DNA of 64,000 nucleotides from Panaeolus papilionaceus. Its lineage: Eukaryota; Basidiomycota; Agaricomycetes; Agaricales. The notes below the pieces were generated by a model that saw nothing but the letters and a program-made list of their open reading frames with translations, did no database searches and was not told the DNA's origin. This document shows, one piece after another, positions 9,886 to 20,669 of the stretch (its first letter is position 1; each line of letters begins with the position of its first letter). The stretch lies in assembly GCA_015501605.1 (NCBI GenBank), contig JADNRZ010000013.1, forward strand, positions 62,001-126,000. The letters are read 5' to 3'. A program made the translations under genes and the position numbers.

Positions 9886-10327
9886 CTAACCTGGATTTTA
9901 TATGTTTTCTAACCTATTTTGTGGGCGCTAGCCATTTCGATGAAATTCAAGGACAAGAAGCAAATGAGATTTTCGCGATCACGTGCGGTGCCTTTACCCT
10001 ATTCGTCGAAAACAAAGGTACCTAATTCAGAGACTCCTATTTCGGCTCGGATATATTGAGAACAATAACATTTCGTATTTCTTTTGTTTTTATCTTGTTT
10101 TCAGACAATTTAACTGTCATTGTGGGTCCAGAATGTCGACACTATAATATCTCAACATTTGACTTTCAATCTTTCCTCTTTACCAACCCACGCCGTGCGT
10201 GTTCTCCCTTTCTTCGTTCGCTTCTTCCTTTTAATTCCTTCACGACCTTCGAGTCTCTTTCTCGAGCTCTTAACGTCCTTCTTTATCACTTTAACTTTTA
10301 TTACATTCATCATATCATTACCGCCCA
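9886..10327. promoter_or_regulatory. Divergent promoter between RPA12 and the 10.3-kb gene
   Basis: A 442-bp gap between two divergent start codons. The half nearest the plus-strand gene is strongly pyrimidine-rich (about 10190-10320), a common feature of fungal core promoters. No clear TATA box was chosen. Confidence 0.45.
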
Positions 10328-11411
10328 ATGGCCACTACTACTCGCACACTCGCCCGTCAAGCAGACAGCCCTATCCAAAGTCCTACTTCATTTTACGATT
10401 CCCCACCATCTCTTCTCAACATCGTTCGTCGTGCAAACGCCCGTTACTCTCACATTGCCTCTTCCATGCGCGAATCCCTCCCCAAGACTCGTCCTTCAAT
10501 CGCCCGTAAACGTGCTGCTCTTCTCAACCTTACTGTCAATACCGAAGCAGCCAGGAACCTCGAACAAAGATATGTTAGCGTTGTGCCACTCCCTATTATA
10601 GAAGTAGGGCCATCACCCACCACACTCATTGACCCTTCATCTTCCGAGTTACTTCCTACCAACCTCGTTATCCATGCGCCCCGGCCCAAGCGTCCTGTCT
10701 TGAAATGTGTGATCCCCGCTCTGCCTCGTCAAGAACAGCAGGTATCTTCATCCGTCAGTGTTTCGACCTCTGCAGGCCACGCCATCAGTTCTGCCTTCTC
10801 CGACAGCTCTTTTGAGTCTCTTGAAAGCGCCGAGCCACATTGTTCACCCGACTGCCAGGTACCATCCAGCACAGAAGGCGAACAGAGTAGCATTCTTTTT
10901 GCTCCAGCAGCACTGCGTGGTCAGAGCATCCCCTGGCGGCCTGTGACCTCTCGCTGGAGTGTCTCAACAATTGGCGAAGGCGAATCAGACGTCGAAATGG
11001 ACCTCGCACCACAGGTAGAATCCAACCACAGATCTTTGGTCATCGACGTTCCCGTTAGGCCCATGGCTCCCTTGCCCGGCGCCCGGCGCAAGCATACGCG
11101 CTCCTATGCCGTGCAGATCGACATGTCGTCCGGTCTCAACCAGGGGAATGTTAAGTGCAGTGCAGAGCCCATCCATCTTAACGTCGCCATCGGAAAACGG
11201 AAGTCAGTACATGACTCTGAAGATCATGATATGGCTTCTCCACAGAAGGGTACAGAAAGCCCCGTTGAGAAAAGGCCCAAGGTTAGTCCCCCTCTCCAGC
11301 AACGCTCTCCAGAATTCTACTCACAATATCATTTTATAGTACTCGTGCAAAGACTGGGCCCGCAGGTCCTCCGCATTCACCATCACCTATAACGAGAGAG
11401 GAGCGTTCTAA
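10328..11411 (+). CDS. Hypothetical protein, 341 aa, Ser/Pro-rich, probably disordered
   Basis: Exons 10328-11281 and 11340-11411, with a 58-bp intron (GTTAGT..TAG). Splicing gives the C-terminus YSCKDWARRSSAFTITYNER; reading through instead would end in a low-quality tail at 11392. I do not recognise the family. Visible features are an N-terminal basic segment (residues about 40-65), SIARKRAALLN, a run of Ser-rich sequence around residues 140-170, acidic DVEMD, and a short basic patch GKRKS with VEKRPK near the end that could act as a nuclear signal. No membrane segment or signal peptide. Confidence 0.6.
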
Positions 11412-13457
11412 AACACGACCGTTCACGATACCCTTTTATCACTTATACCTATCGCCATCATACCTACTAATTGCTTGCTTAACGGCCGGACCACACACAT
11501 GCGACCAGAACAGCCATTGTCCACTTTTTACGCCTACCCAACGCTCATTACGTACCTTACGCACCTACTATCGTTTTATTCAGCCTCTTTATCTCAATCC
11601 CCTGATCGTTCCCTTGATGTGTTTGAACGGTCGAGGTGGAGCAGTATACTAATATGTATCACCAATCTTTCTTCATTATTACTGCCCTATTTAATCCCTA
11701 ATCCCGTCATTTCATTTTCGTTTTCGTTTCGATTTGCCGCCTTCACCTCTCATTCGAGTTCATTCACAATCCTTACAACCGGACTATGTGCACTTACATG
11801 TACACTTCTTATATTTGTTGTTGTCTACGACTTGTCGATGTTCATTTGCCCAGTACCGGGTGTACAGTTTCTTAACAAATTTTATGTCCGACTTCGAGGA
11901 ACCGGTACATAGCACTGATACCTTTGGAGATAAGTTATTGAACTCTGGCAAGATCCAGATACGGTGGCACAGAATGGCCCCTTCATCCTTGTCATTGCTT
12001 ACCCCACACATCTGCCCCACATCCTCCGTGGTTGCGATACTTCGTTGCATCAGTGGATCATCAGGTACCTTCAACCTACATATTAGCTTTAGATGACAAC
12101 CATAAATATCTAGGAGCAATGACGACAGGTGGTTCGGCACCAAAGCCTGATGACCTTTTCGTTCCACCTGCACTATCGTCCCCAGCAAATGACATTCCTG
12201 GAGGTCGATGACATACATAGTAAGGTGGCGTAGTAATAAGCTGGGTATGGTCCTTCGTATTTTTGTGATAGAAAATTCAGCCTTGAAAAAAGTTTGGCAC
12301 GATCGTAGTTCGAACCCATGACGCCAACAAAACCCTGAATGCAAGGGAATGATTGCGCATCATATTCCTTTGCATTCAACGTTTTCCTCGAATTGAAAGT
12401 CGAGAACACTTTTTCGCTCTGCCTCTCACTCTGCTCCCTCAGTTCTGAACTTCACTTACAGGGCTTTGTCCCGTTACGTCAACGGGCGTACACCCTCTGG
12501 TACTTCGTTCTCGAGACGTCTCTCGGATTGTGCTGCTTACTGTTGCGAGGACTCGTGTGCTTGATACCTTGTTACAAACCCGGCTCGAGCTGCAAGTCAT
12601 GCAATTTAACCAGTCCGCCATGGCGGAGCACATTTGTACGAATCTATTATGAATGTCGACCCAATCATGGTTTCATTGTCACGATATTACTCAAAACATA
12701 CACTCCACTCTCTGTCTTGAAAACACATCTACTGGAATTAACTTTTCGCTTGAACAACGATTAGTTCCCCGTAGATGTCTACTCTGGTAAGTAACTTGAT
12801 TGGTCTAATGAGAATTTGAATGATGATACGTATCTCTATGGACGGCAGAAAACAACAATGTCCACTCTTTTGGACAAATTACATGCTCAAGCTGGGACCG
12901 GGATCACATCTGTGCAGTCAAGTAATCGGTCCTCGCTTGGTTATGCCGTATCATGGACTTGTGTGTTGCAAATTTGCAATTATTCGGACATTGCGGAATT
13001 TATTATCTACTCTTGATCTACTCCCGAATTCATTCAAATAATTGAAAGCTGTCAGCAACACTGCGCCACTATCACAACTTTTGTAACACTACATATATAC
13101 TACTCTATTGTACTGCCAGGCCCGCTCCGTTTACTGACAATCATAGAAACCCCTTCTCGTCGAACCTTGTATTTTATGAAACATTCACCACGCTAACCCT
13201 GATAATCCACTGTGTCACCTTCCTCCGCCCTTCAGGGTTTGTAATGACAAGTTCGACAAACGCACTTGACTTCACTCTCCGCCGATGTGCTTTGGAGAGG
13301 TGAAAACCTTCCCCTCACCTGCTACAATTTAGACTTTACCCACAACATTGCCCACAACGTATGACGGTAGATTTCATCAAATATTCCAGCACAGTGGTTT
13401 GCAGTTTTTGTGATAAAATTAAGATGTGTTTGTAAGAACGGGAGAAGTTGATATGTA

Positions 13458-13760
13458 GTTTTTGAACGATTTGAACGCTACTTAAACGCGTTCAGCGCTT
13501 CGAACCCACATTTGAACGCCACTTGAATGGGATTTGAACGTTACACAAGCGGAATTCGAACGGGAATATGAAATGTATTGAACGCACACTGTAGCACATC
13601 CAGGGTCCCATGCTATATATTAGTCTTATTTTATTTTATTGAAAATAAATAAAACAGCCATATTTAACACCATTCAATTATCATCAGACTATCGTTCAAA
13701 TTCTGCCCAAGGTTGTCGTTCAAATTGATCAAAATTCCGTTCAAATCATTGCTCATGATA
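13458..13760. repeat. Inverted clusters of TTTGAACG and CGTTCAAA motifs
   Basis: Between 13458 and 13590 the motif (T)TGAACG or a one-base variant occurs about seven times in forward orientation, 15-25 bp apart. Between 13690 and 13760 CGTTCAAAT occurs three times in reverse orientation. The arms are separated by an AT-rich spacer. The arrangement resembles a decayed fold-back element or MITE, but no target duplication was identified. Confidence 0.5.
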
Positions 13761-14862
13761 TGTGATGAACTGCATTCTCTTACACACTGTTCAAGATCAG
13801 TCCTTGATATCTGTGATTATTCACAAATCTCACTTAAATCTCACAGCTAAACCACCTTTTTTTGGCTCAATTTCAAGGATCAAAAAGTACATTTCACGTA
13901 AAATAAATTTTTGATGAAATACGCTGTCATAACAACGTCTGAACTAACTCGAAGCTAATTTGATAAGAAACAGCGCCTAATTAATTGGTTTGAGACATAT
14001 ATTTTCATTATGCCGTTGCTCACCGCCCATGTAACTCATCATGAATACTATTCCCAAAATTACATCGTTCTTGTTTCGCGAGCGGTCTCTCGATGGGAAT
14101 TCATAAATCTATCTATACACCTCTGGAAGCTTCGCATGTTATATAAACCTCTAAATTTGTCGACAGGGATGAAGAGACTTATAAAATCTCAATCACCTAG
14201 CAATCAGTGCTGGAAGTTGGATATAATCGAGGAATCTGCGACACGAATGGCTCTATGCTCAAGTCTGAACCACGTACGTGTATGATGCAGTCGGTACTCC
14301 ACATCTAACATCTATAAATAAATGTATGAATAATCAGCGTAAAGGAGTAAATTTATTGGCTGAGAAAGGGGCCCCAGCGACTTGACTTATGTACATTCCA
14401 CCGAAGTGCTGGCAATTGCAGCTGTGCCCGGAGGCTCTTTTATCCTGTGATACCTTCGCTGCCTCGAGGTACACCCCCAATTGAACCCCGTGCTCGTTAT
14501 AGGACTCCGAATGCACGCGTTCGAGAAGGCGAGCGCGTTCCGGAATACCAATCTCGTATTTCGAGCTTTGCCGGAAGGTAGAGAAGCAGGCTCGGGAGCG
14601 GTTCAATACCTAAAAACGATTCATGCCACCATGGCCTCGCAGCAGAATGCCTTCGACGGGTATTTTGAGACTCTGTATTGTGACACAGGGGTGCTGTCGT
14701 GCTCGGCGTCCTGTTCACAAATGCCCGTCATGGCGACTACTAAGATCTTGTGATTGACAAATCACTAGTTCGTCGTAGGATTTTCGGTAAATTCGTGACG
14801 GATAAAAATTCACGGCGACTTCATATGACCACAGACGGTCCGCCGTATGGCGTCGATGCCCT

Positions 14863-14872
14863 GTGTATATAA
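14863..14872 (+). promoter_or_regulatory. TATA box of the acetylesterase gene
   Basis: TGTATATAAC lies about 45 bp before the ATG at 14914, implying a short leader. Confidence 0.45.
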
Positions 14873-14913
14873 CAGGGGGACGTGTCCGTGTCACTCCTAC
14901 ATACAAAATCAAT

Positions 14914-15870
14914 ATGCACTTCCCATCCTTACTGGCTGCTTGTACCGTTGCCTTCGCTGCCTTCGCGAATAGCCAAACCGTCTATCTGGCCGGAGACTCG
15001 ACCATGGCAAAAGGTGGAGGTGGTTTTACCGGATCCGATGGTACGAGGATATTATACAACAGAGCGTAATGCAACGTTAATGGGTCGCTATCTTCCTGCA
15101 TAGGATGGGGTCAGTATCTTGGACAATTTCTTACCATCCCTGTTGTCAACATGGCCATTGGTGGGCGCTCTGCCCGATCTTTTACCGAGGAAGGCCGCTT
15201 CAACACCCTCATAAACACTGTTAAGAGCGGTGACTTCGTCGTCATTGAGTTCGGACACAACGATGGTTCCGCAGGAGCTGTTGACAATGGTAGACAAAGT
15301 GCTGTGGGGGATGGATACGATACCACAGCTGTCGTGACCAAAGCCGAGTAGGAAAATCCTCAGTGTCATCGAATCGCTGTTCAGAATTCTGACCAAATAT
15401 TTCGACAGTGGCACTAAAATTACCATCCACAGTTGGCCATACTATATGCAGAACGCAATAAACTCGCTGAAAGCTAAAGGAGCAATCGTCATTTGTTCTT
15501 CTCAGACGCCCAACAACACCTGGGAAAATGGATCCATCGCAGCACCTAATCGCTTTGTGGGATACGCTCAGACAGTTTCATCGCGAACCGGTATCACATA
15601 CATTAATCACTACGCTTACGTGGCACAGGGATTCAAGAGAATTGGTCAAAATAACGTTGCAGCGTACTTCCCAGTTGACCACACACACACAACCCCCGCC
15701 GGCGCCAATGTTGTGGCGGCCACATTTGTGAGGGGCTTGTTGTGCAGCAACAGCGCACTTCGCAGCAAAGTGAATTCTGCTGGACAGTCCGTCCCTGGTT
15801 AGTATATCTACGCTTCTAGCTGTTTTTATACTAGCTGATCCATATTTTCGAATCAGATCGTTGCCTATGA
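14914..15870 (+). CDS. Rhamnogalacturonan acetylesterase (SGNH/GDSL hydrolase, CE12-like), 257 aa
   Basis: Exons 14914-15040, 15104-15347, 15409-15797 and 15857-15870. The third intron (GTTAGT..CAG) gives the C-terminal PDRCL, the usual Cys-ending tail of fungal members; without it the protein stops at 15802. Residues 1-20 form a signal peptide. Catalytic blocks: AGDST with nucleophile Ser29, GGRSARSF, FGHND with oxyanion-hole Asn95, and DHTH with Asp214 and His217. Two Cys near the C-terminus can form the family disulphide. The enzyme removes acetyl groups from the rhamnogalacturonan I backbone of pectin outside the cell, preparing it for lyases and hydrolases. No other pectinase lies in the window. 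Confidence 0.9.
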
Positions 15871-16596
15871 TAACCAAACCATTGGAATATATGGGGCAAA
15901 GCACTACAGAAGGGTCTAGACATGCCAATGTAATACGCACGTAGTGAGAAAACCAGAGTTTATTGCATAATTCTGTATTCCTTTTGAAAGAGAAGACTCA
16001 GCAAGACGAACGAAACATGTGGCTGAGTACAGCTTCTTGGCCCCGAAATTCAAGCGCTTAATTGATTCCGCCTACATGCTGATTCTCAATGGTGGCACAT
16101 CCGCCTCGGTGGCATCGAGGAACATTGTTCACTACATTATCACCGATATTCTTCGCCCACGTGTTATGTGTTTTTGAGCTTTGTTCCTTTTTTTTTTTCA
16201 TCCAGGAGTCATGCTATACTGTAACGGAGACCTTTGCTTCATCTCAAGTACTATCTGAACTCAGTCCAGAACCTTCCATTCACAGGCCCCTTGTCAACAC
16301 TGTCTACAGTGATCTGTCGTTGCAACGTTAATAGCTGTAGACATATTTATTGAACAAAAACGGGATACAACAACAACCGGTACAGGTGTAGTTTGACAGA
16401 ATCTGTCGAGACAAAAAGAAAACGTACAAAAAAGGTGATTACAAGGGCGAAAAGGAAGAGTTTTTGAGAGACAGGGGATTGGGTACAAGGGCTCGGTCGA
16501 TGTTCCTGCACTATCCTATATGCCTGTCGATTCTTGAAGGGAAAAGCAAAAAAACGCCAGGAATAACCGACAATGAAAGGGGAGAGATGAAAAACA
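15871..16596. other. Intergenic between convergent acetylesterase and DBF2 genes
   Basis: 3' flanks of two convergent genes. It contains a T-run near 16190 and no coding signal. Confidence 0.5.
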
Positions 16597-18616
16597 TTAG
16601 AAGATGGTCGCCAGCGGCCCATCGTCATACCCTCCGACCAGCGCCTTCGCACCAGGGCCATTCTTCCCGAATGTGAAGCCGACCCAAACTCCACGCGAAG
16701 AGGATTCTTCCTTCTCTCGCACTTTGTCCACATTCTTTTGTTTCTCTTTGACTTCAGCGTATTTGGCCATGTCCTCGGGGGAGGTAAAGTCGTCGTAGTA
16801 TCCTGTATCTATTTCTGAATCAAGAGCCGGGACGAAGGGTGCCCGGACAGAGCGTAGATCCTCCCAGACGACACCGTCGAAAAAGGGATGACCTTCGACT
16901 TGCGATAAGCTCGAATAGCGAACGCTTGCATGAGCAATTAGTCTACAGCTACCTGTCAATAACAAGTGAATGTATCTGATAAAAGAGGTCCTACCGCGTC
17001 ACTGCATCCCAAGCAACATCGGAAAGATTGAAGATAAGGTCCTCTGGTTTGTCGTATTCTGGTCGACGTAACACCTTGGTCCAATTTTTCAGGTTAGTCC
17101 AGGTCTCTTCGGGAGTGCTTCCGCTGAATGGCGGGAAGCCGGCCAAGAACTCGAACAATATACAGCCAAGCGACCAGTAATCAACGGAATACGTATAAGG
17201 TTTTCCTCGTAGAACTTCAGGAGCCTATTGTTTTATTTGTCCGTATGAGCAATGGCTGGAATGTTCTCGGGCCTACGTACCATGTAGTCAGGCGAACCGA
17301 CGATCGAGTCTGCGTACCGTGGATCTTCGTTTCGAATGGAACGATAGATAGAGCGACGTTCGATAGTTGAGCGGTGAATGATTTGATTATCCTTGACCTT
17401 ATCCAGCTGCTATGGTGCTCAACATAAAACCACCCTATAAAATTTTTGAGTCATAACGAACCTTGACTTTCAACGATTCTATGCGTTTAGGATTGAGGGC
17501 ACCTGTGGCAAGTCCAAAGTCGGTCAACTTTACGTGACCCGTGCCATCCACAAGGAAGTTCTAGGAGTTGCGTTTAGTTATAGCTACTCTTTCTGTGTAG
17601 AAGAAATGAGCAATGGCGAAGTCAAATCGTACCTCCGGTTTTAAGTCGCGGTGAATGTAGCCCAGCTTGTGAAGTTCGTTTACAGCCGCAAACATTTCCG
17701 TGATGTAAAATCGGGCATGCTCTTCTTTCAAAACTCCAGAATTGTTCAACAGCGTGCGGAAATCTCCACCAGGGACATATTCCATTGCAAGATAGACATG
17801 TTCTGCATCTTGGAAAGCGTAAAGCAGCCTAACCAACCATGGCGTTTTGGTTGCAGTTAGGATGTCACGTTCCACAAGGACATGTCGAATCTATCGTTAA
17901 ATTTCGGTCAGAAAGGCGGATGGCAAAGACGATATGGAATCACCTCGTCCATCTTGTGCAGGGTCCGCTTACGCATCTTTTTCAATGCACATACTTCTCC
18001 AGATTCCTGCTTTCTCGCCAAAAACACCTCTCCATACCCCCCTTGACCAACTTGTGCAATGATATGAAATTGGTCAACTTTGAGCTTGGTTCTGCGTCTT
18101 CGCAGGATAACGCGTTCACGTCCGCAGTATGACTTGAATTCTTTGGCATACTCCGGCCCTTTCAGACCTCGTGCAGCGGTATCTTGATCAAACTTTGTTC
18201 GCCGATCCTTGCGAGCAGCAATGTATCCAAGTGTTTGGAAGTAATAGTCAAGGAAATCTAGGGCGATTTAAAGTCGTCGTCAAGGCCATCTTTTGGGAAG
18301 GACAGGAGATTTGGAACGTACACAACTGCGCCACTGTAGCTTTTCTCCTGATTTCTGGGCTTTCAAGCAGCTCTCTCTCCCAAATCTGGAAGCCTCCTGC
18401 CTTCATCGTTGTTCCACCTCGAGCAGTTTCCATCCTAATGTCGTCGTAAGCGAGATTCCCCTTGGCGGTCGCCATACGTATATCTCCCATTCCTGTCAGC
18501 CCTTTCGCTGTATTCATGTGGATGTCGTAGCTGTAAGCATCGCTGGTATCCGGGAGACCTGATATCTTCTTCTTGGGCGATGGTTGAGGTAAGGGGATGG
18601 TAGAATTCTGAGGCAT
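16597..18616 (-). CDS. DBF2: NDR-family protein kinase Dbf2/Sid2, 556 aa
   Basis: Minus-strand exons 18322-18616, 17944-18257, 17633-17890, 17462-17560, 17281-17409, 16995-17224 and 16597-16942. An N-terminal regulatory region precedes [20 protein letters not shown], the Mob1-binding-type segment (from residue 99). Kinase features are G-loop VGQGGYGEV (168-176), Lys191, HRDLKPEN (283-290), DFG (303-305), a long insert in the activation segment, then GSPDYMAPE (from 360). The C-terminal hydrophobic motif is VGFTF (about 529-533). These are hallmarks of NDR/LATS kinases, and the closest group is Dbf2/Sid2 of the mitotic exit or septation network, acting with Mob1 at spindle poles and the division site. 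Exon 5 begins at a TAG-CAG tandem acceptor, so the isoform may differ by one Gln (start 17409 or 17406). Confidence 0.9.
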
Positions 18617-19163
18617 TGCAATGATCAGAGTTTACAATTCTAAGATTCGGATTTCGGCCTTTTCAACTCGAAAGGGGCGCGACGCGAACATCTGGCACGT
18701 GACAGCCCAGAATATAACCCCTATCCCTGAACCGGCGACTAGATTCTGGTTCCAGTAAGCAATTTAAATATGTTCCGAGGCAAATAAGATCAGAAAAAGT
18801 GAGATAAACTGCGCTCGTGTATACCAAAGATTATAGTAGGCTAGATTAAAACCTTGACATTGTTCACAACCTCTGTTCAGGCCTTCGACAAAGCCAATGA
18901 GTGAGCTGGACTAAACGGGATAACACCAGATTAAGCTCAACTTTTTACCTCCGTGTCTTGGCGGACCCTACACTCAAAGGCTCTTCCTCGCCTCCACGTA
19001 CTATAGTATAGAGTCAGTGTAGATACAGCCCATGACATTCCCTCGAGGTTTCTTCATCCCGTGTTCAATCAAAGATTACTGATATAAATTTAGATTTGTA
19101 CCATAGCTGTGTCATCTACGCATTCGTGTTCAAGTTTTCCCTAATAAATCATTTGTCTACATT
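18617..19163. other. Promoter of DBF2 and 3' flank of the F-box-like gene
   Basis: No gene recognised. Confidence 0.45.
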
Positions 19164-20669
19164 CTATCGTTTCTGTGAATCCTGTTGTCGAATGCAAAAT
19201 TGAAACGCCTGAGGAAGCTCTGACAGCCATTTACCAGAGAAATCCTCGCCTGCATCGTCGAAGAGTGGGAGAACGACTGTGCATTCCACATTGAGATAAA
19301 CCTTTCTTATGCTTTGAATGGCAGGTAGCTTCGATAATGTCCGTGCCAGATACCTGCAGGTTTCCGTGCGTACAAGACTTGCTCGGATGACCAACTGAAG
19401 ATACTCCAAACCAGGATGAAAACGGCTATTGGTTAGAATCGTCGACATGTATTCCTCACTGTCTGTTTCGATTGTCAACCTCTTGACGCGTCGAAGCGAT
19501 GTGAAGTCAAAGGACGGCGTTGGAGAAGACATGCAACAAAATGGTCTGGCCACAATCGCCCGAAATTGCTTTAATAGTGGCATGTGGATCTGGGAGATGA
19601 GTTTGACAAAGTCTCGAAGGGAATAGAGTGTCCCTCCGAATTCTGTGCGAAAGGTGATCTCCTCAAGTCGTTGAAGCGCTTCGTCATAGCGGTCCCATAT
19701 TTCTAAGGACGTGTCAAAATGAAGCAAGTCGATGGGAATGCCAGTCACGTCGTCGACTTCGAGGCTGTCGAGTAGAAGTGCCTTGGACAGTCCTCCTGAC
19801 CCAGGGCTATAATGGTCGAGTCCCGGTGCAGCTTCCTCGCTTCCCTCGATCCCATGAGCTTCTGTTGCACAAGTATATGTGTCGTGAGATGGGGTGTCCT
19901 GAAACTTTTTTGGACGAATGTTGACAAGGCTCAAATGATGAAGGCGGGCCCCAAAAAATATCTCTCTTGGAACCCCCCTCAAATTATTCAGCCTGAGCGT
20001 CCGCAGCGTTGGTGAGTGCACCAGTTTGCTGATAGCGGCTCCCAGCCTCGGGAATTCGCTCCATCTCCATACGCCCGTTAAACCGAGTTCCAGCTGAAAG
20101 TCAAACTCCCTGATCCCGTACGTTTGTCCGTGTACTAAGGACAGTAGTTTGGCAAACTGAGGGCTCTCCAGGACGTCCATGAAGAGATGGGTGATATGAC
20201 TTTTCCCTTCTGCAAAAATAATCAGGCGCTTGAGGTTGTAGACGGCCCCGACGTCGGTCATCAGCTGGCTTCTTTCAAGGAGGTCGATGATTGAGTTGAT
20301 TCGGTTGTAATATTGTGTATGGGTTGGGAAATCAAGAACGATGCAATGGGACTCGTGCAGACGACGGTTGGCGAGAGCAGCAAAGGTGTGGGAGACAAGG
20401 GTGAGGGGCAGAAGGCATTTTTTCCGCTGAGGTAGTTCAAGGTCTGCGATGGCCTCTTCAATGATAGTGTCTATAATCTCTACGGGTAGCAATGGCTCTT
20501 TGGGCGGGCCGCTGAGGGTCGCTTTTGGTGTGAGAGGAGGGGGGGAATGCATCCAATATTTTGCAAGCCTGGCAAGACTATCGTGAGTGGCGGCAAGGAA
20601 TGGTCCAAAAAATATAACTGAGTGCAGGTATATGTACTGATAAGATGTAGCGCGTGTGTAAGACGGCAA
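19164..20669 (-). CDS. F-box-like protein of the Agaricomycete expanded family, up to 501 aa
   Basis: A single uninterrupted frame. Near residues 60-105 it has the F-box-like pattern LLPVEIIDTIIEEAI..LPLTLVSHTFAALANRRLH, followed by leucine-rich strands (LKRLIIFAEG, TLRTLRLNNLRG, ARLHHLSLVNIR, LEYLQLVIRASL) that read like irregular LRRs. Such proteins are expected to bind Skp1 and select substrates for SCF ubiquitin ligases, though mushroom families are large and mostly unstudied. The first 39 residues look unlike the family; the Met at 20550-20552, just before HSPPPLTPKATLSGPP, is a better start candidate and gives 462 aa. Confidence 0.7.
   Translation of the reverse strand: MPSYTRATSYQYIYLHSVIFFGPFLAATHDSLARLAKYWMHSPPPLTPKATLSGPPKEPLLPVEIIDTIIEEAIADLELPQRKKCLLPLTLVSHTFAALANRRLHESHCIVLDFPTHTQYYNRINSIIDLLERSQLMTDVGAVYNLKRLIIFAEGKSHITHLFMDVLESPQFAKLLSLVHGQTYGIREFDFQLELGLTGVWRWSEFPRLGAAISKLVHSPTLRTLRLNNLRGVPREIFFGARLHHLSLVNIRPKKFQDTPSHDTYTCATEAHGIEGSEEAAPGLDHYSPGSGGLSKALLLDSLEVDDVTGIPIDLLHFDTSLEIWDRYDEALQRLEEITFRTEFGGTLYSLRDFVKLISQIHMPLLKQFRAIVARPFCCMSSPTPSFDFTSLRRVKRLTIETDSEEYMSTILTNSRFHPGLEYLQLVIRASLVRTETCRYLARTLSKLPAIQSIRKVYLNVECTVVLPLFDDAGEDFSGKWLSELPQAFQFCIRQQDSQKR

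Larger units (their letters stand above)
11412..14913. other. 3.5-kb region without a recognised gene
   Basis: Many short overlapping frames but none with recognisable protein features. It contains a CT-rich tract (about 11700-11770), an isolated B-box-like GTTCGAAC near 12309 that does not fold as a tRNA, and the GAACG/CGTTC repeat zone near 13.5-13.75 kb. The last 50 bases before 14914 hold the TATA box of the next gene. Confidence 0.5.

Noticed and set aside
12290..12330. B-box-like GTTCGAAC as a possible second tRNA
   Set aside because: Flanking bases do not form a T stem, and no A box or acceptor stem pairs with it.
11784..12344. 186-codon minus-strand frame
   Set aside because: The only long frame in this gap, but composition is mixed with no domain pattern or splice context; left unannotated.
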